Assembly (NCBI GenBank): GCA_030544235.1
Contig: CM060475.1
Location: 4,259,920 to 4,323,919, forward strand
Length of the DNA stretch: 64,000 nucleotides
From: Lepturacanthus savala
Lineage: Eukaryota; Chordata; Actinopteri; Scombriformes; Trichiuridae
Direction of reading: 5' to 3'
Shown here: in pieces, positions 57,001-64,000 of the stretch
How positions within the stretch are numbered: the stretch's first letter is position 1
Layout of the letters: each line of letters begins with the position of its first letter
Program-made: the position numbers and the translations under genes
Notes under the pieces: generated by a model
Seen by the model: the letters and a program-made list of their open reading frames with translations, nothing else
The model's database searches: none
Told to the model about the DNA's origin: nothing

Positions 57001-59904
57001 TCAGTGATTTCCTATGTTTCCTAGAATGCCGTCTGACAGCTCACTGGGGAGGTTTATGAACCTGTTGCATCCTGCATGTGTGGGTGAAGTGTAATAAAGA
57101 ATATACAAAAAAAAAAAAAGTGGATTTTTTTTTTCCCCAGTTGAGAAAAGGAAACAGTTTTGAACCAATCCTGTCCTGCGGCTGGAACGCATTCTGGTCT
57201 ATTTCTTGATGCAGTGGGCGTAGGAATTAGCCACCGTGCCTTATTTTCTCTGATAAATTCCCCTCTGTATGATTACTAAATGGAGACTGCAGAAAGAAGC
57301 TCTGGCTCTTTGATTCTGTGAAACTAACTTAACATAACACGATGTTTATGGATGATGTTTTTCCCATTTCATTACTGCACACGGCCAAAAGTATGCAGAC
57401 ATACAGCCATGAAAATACTGCAATAACAGCTTTCTTCAATGAGCATTCTATAATTAAGGCGACTCAAACAGATACTAATTCACAACTGAGGTAACCACGC
57501 AACCCTGTGAGTGAGTTCTGTGAGCTCCTATCCTCCTGAATCAGCTTCTACAGAAAGATCTGGACTTCCAACACAACAAACACACACACTCGATACTGAG
57601 TTGGCGGTTTCTCAGAGAGAAAATAAACCCTGTTCGAGTGAATTTATATTATTTGTCAGCCTATAAATGTTAGAGAGAAACAACTTACTTCAGTACCTCG
57701 CTTTTAATAACTACAGGCCAGCATCCAAGCTGCTATTTTAACCTAATATTTCTTAAAGAAGCAGGTTTTTAACCATTTAAATACTTTCATGAACCTTTAC
57801 AATTATTTTGATGAATTCCAATCAAGCTTTTAGTTCAACCACAGCACTGAGAATTTACCAGTCAACTAATTGAGTTAAGTGCAGCATTTCATACAGTAGA
57901 GAACTCGATTCTTTACCATAGACTTCAAATCTGATTGGTCTCTCTGGTACCATTTTAATTGGTTTAGATCTTATCTCACTGGTGGAGAAGTGTTGTAAGC
58001 ATTTTAAAGGCTATAAAATGGATTGGAGTGTTCCTCAAGGTTTACATTGCCATGTCTCCTGATGACTCAGGGCCAATCAATATTTATGTACCTGCATTTT
58101 AAATATCAAGTGATTAATGGTGGAGAATTTTCTACGGCTCAACTAGAACAAAATAGAGGTTTTGGTTACAGAGAAACTGAACACAGACCTGTGGTGTAAT
58201 GTCATTAAACTCAACAACAGCCTAGGACTTTGATACAAATCTAAGCTTTGAACACATTAGAGACATAACCAACGATGGATGTATTGTATTATCTTTAGAA
58301 TATTGCAATATAATTGATAAAGTTTATAAGACTGTTTCCTCAGTTCCTGTTTTATTGAGTTTATCGAGTTGCTGCATATGAATTCAGTGCATTCCACTGA
58401 ATAAAGAAGTGTATTTTCCCATTAGAAACTATTTTTGTGAAGATGGTTCCAGTGCACAAACCCAAACAAGTGAATCAGTCACACAGCAGATAAAACGGCA
58501 TGAATAAATCCAGTTTAGTGACAGTAATTACGAATTCATGCCTCCCCATTTATTGTGCCACACCGTCTGGTTTCCCAGCTGGACCCAGTTTAGGAGTTCA
58601 AAAGGCGGATGGAGGCTGTGACCTGCAATCATCCACACGTGTATATTATCCCGGCCGAGTCTCCAGAGTGAAACACTGATTCGTGATGTTTCAGGAGACA
58701 TTCCTCTTAAATTCCACTTTTCTTAACAGGAGGAGAAGGGTTTGCTGCTTTATTTCATGGACTTAAATGGGAAAAGTTGCAGAAGATGCCTGCTGGATGC
58801 TTTTTACTGGATATTGATCATTTCAAGCCAAACCATGATCTTTCCCTCACTTAAAGTGTTTTTTGTGGCTAAACCTAAGCACACATTAAAGGTTGAAGGT
58901 CTAGAAAAAATAGTCAAAAGTATTTTTTCAACATGACTTGCCTTAATTAGTATAATCAACATAAAATATCACATATTTTCAACCACCCCCCTGTGTTTTT
59001 TTTACCACACTGATACCGTTTGGATCAATTGTTGCCATTCATTGTCATTTTGTTCATTTCTGGTTCATAAACAGTGCATGTATGTAAAACTAAATTGAAA
59101 TGTTATGTTTCAATGATATGTAAAACTAGTGTCTTATATGTTGGTATTGCAAAAGCAGTAAAGTTAATAAAAACTAAAGGTTTGAACATGTATTTTTTAA
59201 ATGAAACGAGTGGATTATCCTAACTGAAGCAACACTAGTTGACTAACTATTGATTAAATAGTAATAGAGTTAGAATTGAAATATTAACGATGCTACACAG
59301 GATTTTTTGGGTTTCAGGCATCTTTTGCATAATTAAACATGCAGCAGGTTAAATTGACTCAATATCCATTACTGTTCCTGAACATTAACATAATAGGAGA
59401 GTTAAAACAGGTCAATTTGGGTTAACCACAGTGTTGTCACACCATGAAACAGGATTTGTGAAAACATGCACGTACCACAAAACATTGATATGACAGAAGA
59501 GATGTGTACGAAGCATTAACATTCAACGTATGTGCAGAAATGTTTGTCAGCATTTCCCTCTGGAGACTGAGCTGATGAAACACATGTAGTGATGTTATGA
59601 GCAGGAATAAGAAACAACGTGAATGCAAATAACGTTGCAGCCAAGAGAATCTGTACATATTAAAAGAATGAAGCGTGTTCTTATAAGAGAAACACACCAC
59701 CTCCACCTCCACGCAGAGAAAAACTCGTTCAGAAGCATGGTCCCTCGTGTGTGCCAATGATAGAAAGAAAGATTCTCCCCCTCACACCACCTCACCCCCC
59801 ATCACTCCCATCACGCAGCTAAATCCCAACCGCTTTCATCTGGCAGGGCAGCGCTGGAGTGCACACACACAGTGAATAGACTGCTGCAATTACATTATAC
59901 ACAC

Positions 59905-60300
59905 CGGGAGGGGAGATGAGAGGGAGAGGCTTAGATAGAGTCAGGAAGACAGTGGAAAAAGAGGTGGAGAAGAAGAGAGGCAACCTGTGGAGACAGAGAG
60001 AGGACCACACACACCAGGACAGAGAGAGAGAGGATGAAAGACGACAGCGAGGGATGAATGCGTCCAAGGGGGAAGATAAAAAGAATGAGGAAGGGGAACA
60101 ATTATCTCAGGCAAATATCAAGAGAGGGCAGGTTAATACTCAAGTGGGTTTTGAAAGGAAAAAGACGAACGAAGGGCAAAATGAGACGGATGGAGGGAGG
60201 GGTGGAGGGAAAGAAAAAGATCAATGATGGAGGGAGTGGTAAAGAAGCGAGCGATGGGAAGAAGGTGAGGGAAAACAGGGAGTGGGAGGAGAGGTATAAA
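59905..60300 (+). repeat. Purine-rich (GA-skewed) tract
   Basis: Almost 400 bp in which the plus strand is overwhelmingly A/G (GGAGGGGAGATGAGAGGGAG, GAGGTGGAGAAGAAGAGAGG). Frames through it read as Arg/Lys/Glu and are not convincing proteins. Confidence 0.85.
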
Positions 60301-60362
60301 GTGGGATATTGATTAAATGATGAAATATAGCAGGTGGATGATGGAGCACACACACACACAGG

Positions 60363-60395
<33 letters not shown>

Positions 60396-62578
60396 GTCCT
60401 TGTTTGTCCTTCATGTTTCAAGGCTGATTTGTGCAAAAAATAAAGACATTATGTTCACTCAGAATTCGCCTCACAAAACTGGAACTGCCTTATCAAATGT
60501 TGAATAATATTAAAGTTATATCAAAGTTATAATTTCGATTCAATAAAACCAGTTTTTAAAACATTTATGTGCATATATATTTATTCATATCTGTAATCTG
60601 TAATTTTAATGATCCAGTACTGGTCAGATTTCCTTCCTGAACAGCTGCAGCAGCATGAAAGCTGGTGTTTCAGCTTTTACATCGTCTGTGTCTATCCGCC
60701 TCTGTGTTTACTGCTCACCATACGGAGGCCGCATCAAAGCCGCATTAAAGTTACTGCTGCCGTATAACCACGCATTTCTCATTTTAACAGGCCCACTTTT
60801 TATTCTTGCATAGGGAGCAGTGGAGCAAGAAGGAGCAGACGCACCGAGCTGCCGGATTCACACCTCCACCAACGCCTCAGTGAGGCCACAAACTTTACGG
60901 CGTCCTGCTGTCGCGTGGAAAGCGACTCATGCAGCGCACGGCATGGAGTCAGACTGCGGTTGTTCAGAGGATGATGGAAAAACATGATGGAACAACATGA
61001 TAGGGAAGAGGCACATTAAATCGAATTCTCCCTTTAGAATCCTGTGACCTTTAGTATCAAACTGCAGCTCAGACGGTTTCTGCTGAATCCACCAGAGTCA
61101 GAAAATCAACCAAGAATTAAATATTAAATATGCAGTTAGGAGGATTTAATTGCATCTAGTGGAACAGACTTAATAGATGCCACCAGAAACTACACAATTA
61201 AAGACTTTAACTTTAACATCAATGACTTTTACGATGGATTTCCAAACCAAAAACACAACTTAGACAACTTAAAGATAAATCCTTGATTTTTATCTAGGCA
61301 AAAAAAGAATATTCAAACAAATGGCTTGTAAATGGAAGACAAAGTCAGGAAGAACTTTGTAGTTTAATAAATGGACATTAATCGACAATAATTGTCTCAT
61401 AACGCAGCAAAAGCTGTTGGTTTTACAGGTTTTATTGATGAACCTGCACAAACACACACTAGTCCACGTCTGAAGCTTCTCAGGTGAGAAAAGTTCCATC
61501 AGGAAGAAGAAACTGCAGCCGTTACTGAAAACATTCCAAAGGTCACGGTTTCCTTCCCAGCTTGTGAAGTTTAACTTCAGAAAAGTACAAGAAATACAAA
61601 ACAACACGAGGGACTCAGCCCCCGGATGGTTAGATCATTTTAAGTATTCTGTCAGCTCAAAGTGTCTTTTTTATGGCACTAATGCAGTGATTAGTTCTCT
61701 TGTCCTGTTTCATTTCCCTGAAACAACAGAGCCTGCACTGGGAACAGGTGCACTAATCTCACACCAGGCAGTGGCAGAATTTTGAAGGGTGATTATAAAA
61801 TTAAAATAAAGAAATAAATAAATAGTCTTATCCTGTTTTTACCAAAAAAAGCCTTAATTATAATAACAGAATGTGAAGGTATGAGCTGGATTTGCTTGAG
61901 GAACTTGGTCCTCAGACGTTTAGAAATGCAACACTAATGCATATGGGTTTGATCTTTGCTGGCTCGCTTCCATCAATGCTCCAATAAATGAATGTCTATT
62001 TAGAACGTTTATATTCACCACCAGATGTTGCACAAAGAGATGTTCCTTTTTTTAAGTGCTCTGTTTTTCTCCTTGATGCTTTTTTTGGTTAATTATAAAT
62101 TAAATGGCTGTCACTATTAGTATTATTTATGTTCATCAACAGATGTCACCCAGATGTTTTAGAATCTTCTGTAATGTCACAAATTAATGTTTAACACAAA
62201 CCAAATTCAGTTGTAGTTACAATTCAAAATGTGTCGGCTATCGTCACTTTGCCATGACCAAACAACGCCTCTGGGATGGATTTATCAGCGTATCAATAAA
62301 AGGAAAATATCATGGTTTTGTAGGCTGTGATGCTGACACAACAGCAGCTAATGTTCTTCACCAACAGGTTCATCAGTAAATTATCTGCTGACTATCAGCT
62401 GAGTGTCATCTGTCGTCATGAATATGCTGTAACTTCACGTCAAACTCTCCCTTTTTGCAATAATCGAAAGAAAATTGATTTGCATTTCGTTTTGCATTTC
62501 ACAAAATCCACTGGAAAATGTCCATACATTTGGATGGAAACCCAGTTACTGGTTAATTACACTCACCTGTTTCCTATT

Positions 62579-62939
62579 GGGGGCGACACAGTGGAGCAGG
62601 GGTTAGTGCTGTTGCCTCACAGCAAGAAGGTCGCAGGTTCAAGACCTCCTTGGTCCTGGGTCTGGGACCTTTCTGTGTGGAGTTTGCATGTTCTCCCCGT
62701 GTCTGCGTGGGTTTTCACCAGGTACTCCGGCTTCCTCCCACAGTCCAAAAACATGCTGAGGTTAATTGAAGACTCTAAATTGCCCATAGGTGTGAGTGTG
62801 TGAGTGAATGGTGTGTGTGCCCCACGATTGGCTGGCGACCATCTGGGGTGTATCCCTGCCTCTCGCTGTAACGTGCTGGGATAGGCTCCAGCAGACCCCT
62901 GTGACCCTAATGAGGAATAAGCAGGTATAGAAAATGACT
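62579..62939 (+). mobile_element. tRNA-derived SINE with 10-bp target duplication
   Basis: The tRNA-like head has A box AGTGGAGCAGGGGTTAG and B box GCAGGTTCAAGACC. The body has TTTGCATGTTCTCCCCGTGT, CGGCTTCCTCCCACAGTCC, GACTCTAAATTGCCC and GGGATAGGCTCCAGCAGACC, ending GGTATAGAAAATGA, the classic teleost SINE order. Flanking GTTTCCTATT occurs at 62569-62578 and 62940-62949. The 158-codon frame from 62327 is repeat-derived. Confidence 0.92.
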
Positions 62940-63149
62940 GTTTCCTATTCCCTGGTCACATGCACTGCTACCCTGTCACTCCCTAGTATTTAAGCCTTCT
63001 GCTTGGGGTTGTCTGGATTTCCTCTGAAAAAGACTGTGCTTTGTCCTTTTTGTTTCTTTTTGGCCTAAAGGATTATATTTGACTGAACTTTGGCATAAAA
63101 GACCTTTTTCTCAAAGGACTTGTTTATCCGCTACAGAGTCAGAATTGCA

Positions 63150-63345
63150 TCAGTTCCATATCCTGGGGGATTGTCGGCTGACTGTCACCGAGGAGCTCTG
63201 GGTTCAATCCCTCAGCGTAACACTTGGGTAATACGTTCCCCTGATGTGCTGCAGTGTGTGAATGGGTGAATGAGCACTTGCAGCATAAATCTCTCTGAGT
63301 GGTCCAAGAAGACCAGAAAGGCGCTTTACAAACACCGTCCATTTA
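63150..63345 (+). mobile_element. Second tRNA-type SINE fragment
   Basis: A B-box-like GGGTTCAATCCC then GTGTGTGAATGGGTGAATGA, GGCGCTTTACAAACACC and GTCCATTTAC, the characteristic end of a common fish SINE with an L2-like tail. Confidence 0.75.
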
Positions 63346-64000
63346 CACTTTACTTATTCAGATCCAACTCTTTGCTTCAGCAGCTCCAAGCAACACAACA
63401 ACGACAAACCTGGTGCCGGCTGCTGTTCACATCGGTGCAGGGTAGTTAGTGAAGAGAGACTCGGCTCACAGTAAATCACAGGGAAGCAGCAGTTTGCTGA
63501 TAGATTTAGACGACCTCATCTGGCTAATGGCTTTCTACCACGTTCTGTGAAGGAAGGATGAGTCGTGCATTTGTCCATGTGTGTGTGTGATCTTTCTCAA
63601 GTTGCTGTAGACTCTAACACTAACATATTTTTGATATATATAGTATTACTATTATTGCAGTAAAATGCCCAATGTGATGGTACAAATTACTAACAGTGGT
63701 GCAGTGTTGATTTCATCAGATGAAACTAGAGAAAATTTCATGATAAAAACCAAGAGAAAGCAATGAAATCTACTTTATTAAATAAAATCTCAATAATAAT
63801 GTATCTTTCTTCTTCTTTCACAGACTTTAAATTACAATGAAAAAGGTGCACTTCACCTTGTGTGTGAGGAGTACCCACCAGTGCTGTCGGCACTAAATGC
63901 AGCGACGTCTGTTACTTCATCAGCAGAAGCTACTCTATGCTACTGCTTTAACCTGCTGGGTTACACACTTTATTCCACACTTAATTCCTTTTGTTACAGA
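63346..64000. other. Right end of window
   Basis: No gene or repeat recognised with confidence. Confidence 0.4.

Larger units (their letters stand above)
52912..62578. other. Upstream of fndc4 exon: first intron or 5' flank
   Basis: No exon could be joined in phase 1 to 52911. 52980-53340 is open on both strands (122 and 111 codons) without a known domain. 55910-56045 holds a short tandem-like TAATATAAA/AATAAATACAAT duplication. 59905-60300 is purine-rich, and a (CA)n lies at 60345-60395. 60700-61000 is moderately CpG-rich but gives no convincing signal-peptide exon. Confidence 0.5.

Noticed and set aside
60800..60985. Minus-strand frame with a leucine-rich stretch (SSVRLLLLAPLLP) as the fndc4 signal-peptide exon
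   Set aside because: The hydrophobic stretch is at the wrong end of the frame and no phase-1 donor follows it.
62327..62803. 158-codon frame
   Set aside because: It runs through a tRNA-derived SINE and has no protein family match.

Overview
The window looks like a teleost fish chromosome, probably a percomorph. It has compact multi-exon genes, abundant short interspersed repeats with well-known fish SINE and hAT-like sequences, long (CA)n and (TA)n tracts, and proteins that read as vertebrate orthologues. No bacterial, plasmid or viral gene was recognised. Every coding call below was made by joining exons at splice sites and checking reading phase. Most long single-frame ORFs here are repeat shadows.

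Layout. (1) About 1-11,394, plus strand: the 3' two-thirds of gpd2, the mitochondrial FAD-dependent glycerol-3-phosphate dehydrogenase. It has eleven exons and ends with a calcium-binding EF-hand pair and a stop at 11,394; the 5' exons lie before the window. (2) 11,395-22,429: intergenic DNA with old repeats and a few unique-looking stretches that may be conserved non-coding elements. (3) 22,430-36,854: a very large inverted duplication with arms of about 6.9 and 6.7 kb and a 749-bp CpG-rich spacer. Each arm holds one copy of a small secreted C-type-lectin-like gene with its own TATA box, six coding exons and a poly(A) signal, plus a tandem array of tRNA-like modules with a period near 260 bp. 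The two lectin genes point towards each other. A more diverged partial third copy of the tRNA-like part lies at about 37,170-37,750. (4) 37,750-42,280: intergenic, including the probable 3' UTR of the next gene. (5) 42,281-52,911, minus strand: five exons of an FNDC4-type gene (fibronectin type III ectodomain, one membrane helix, short cytoplasmic tail). Its signal-peptide exon was not found, and the rest of the window is probably its first intron or upstream DNA, rich in repeats.

The most unusual part is the palindrome. The arms look nearly identical in introns and flanks, yet the two lectin proteins differ strongly. Almost every coding difference changes an amino acid, one copy has lost its stop by a 2-bp indel and gained cysteines, and both proteins are extremely basic, with both glutamates of the usual sugar/calcium site replaced by glutamine. 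A foldback element sits in one arm with a 12-bp target duplication, while the other arm keeps the empty site, so the duplication came before that insertion. This points to a young, diversifying lectin pair, perhaps immune or defence related. That role is inference from sequence only.
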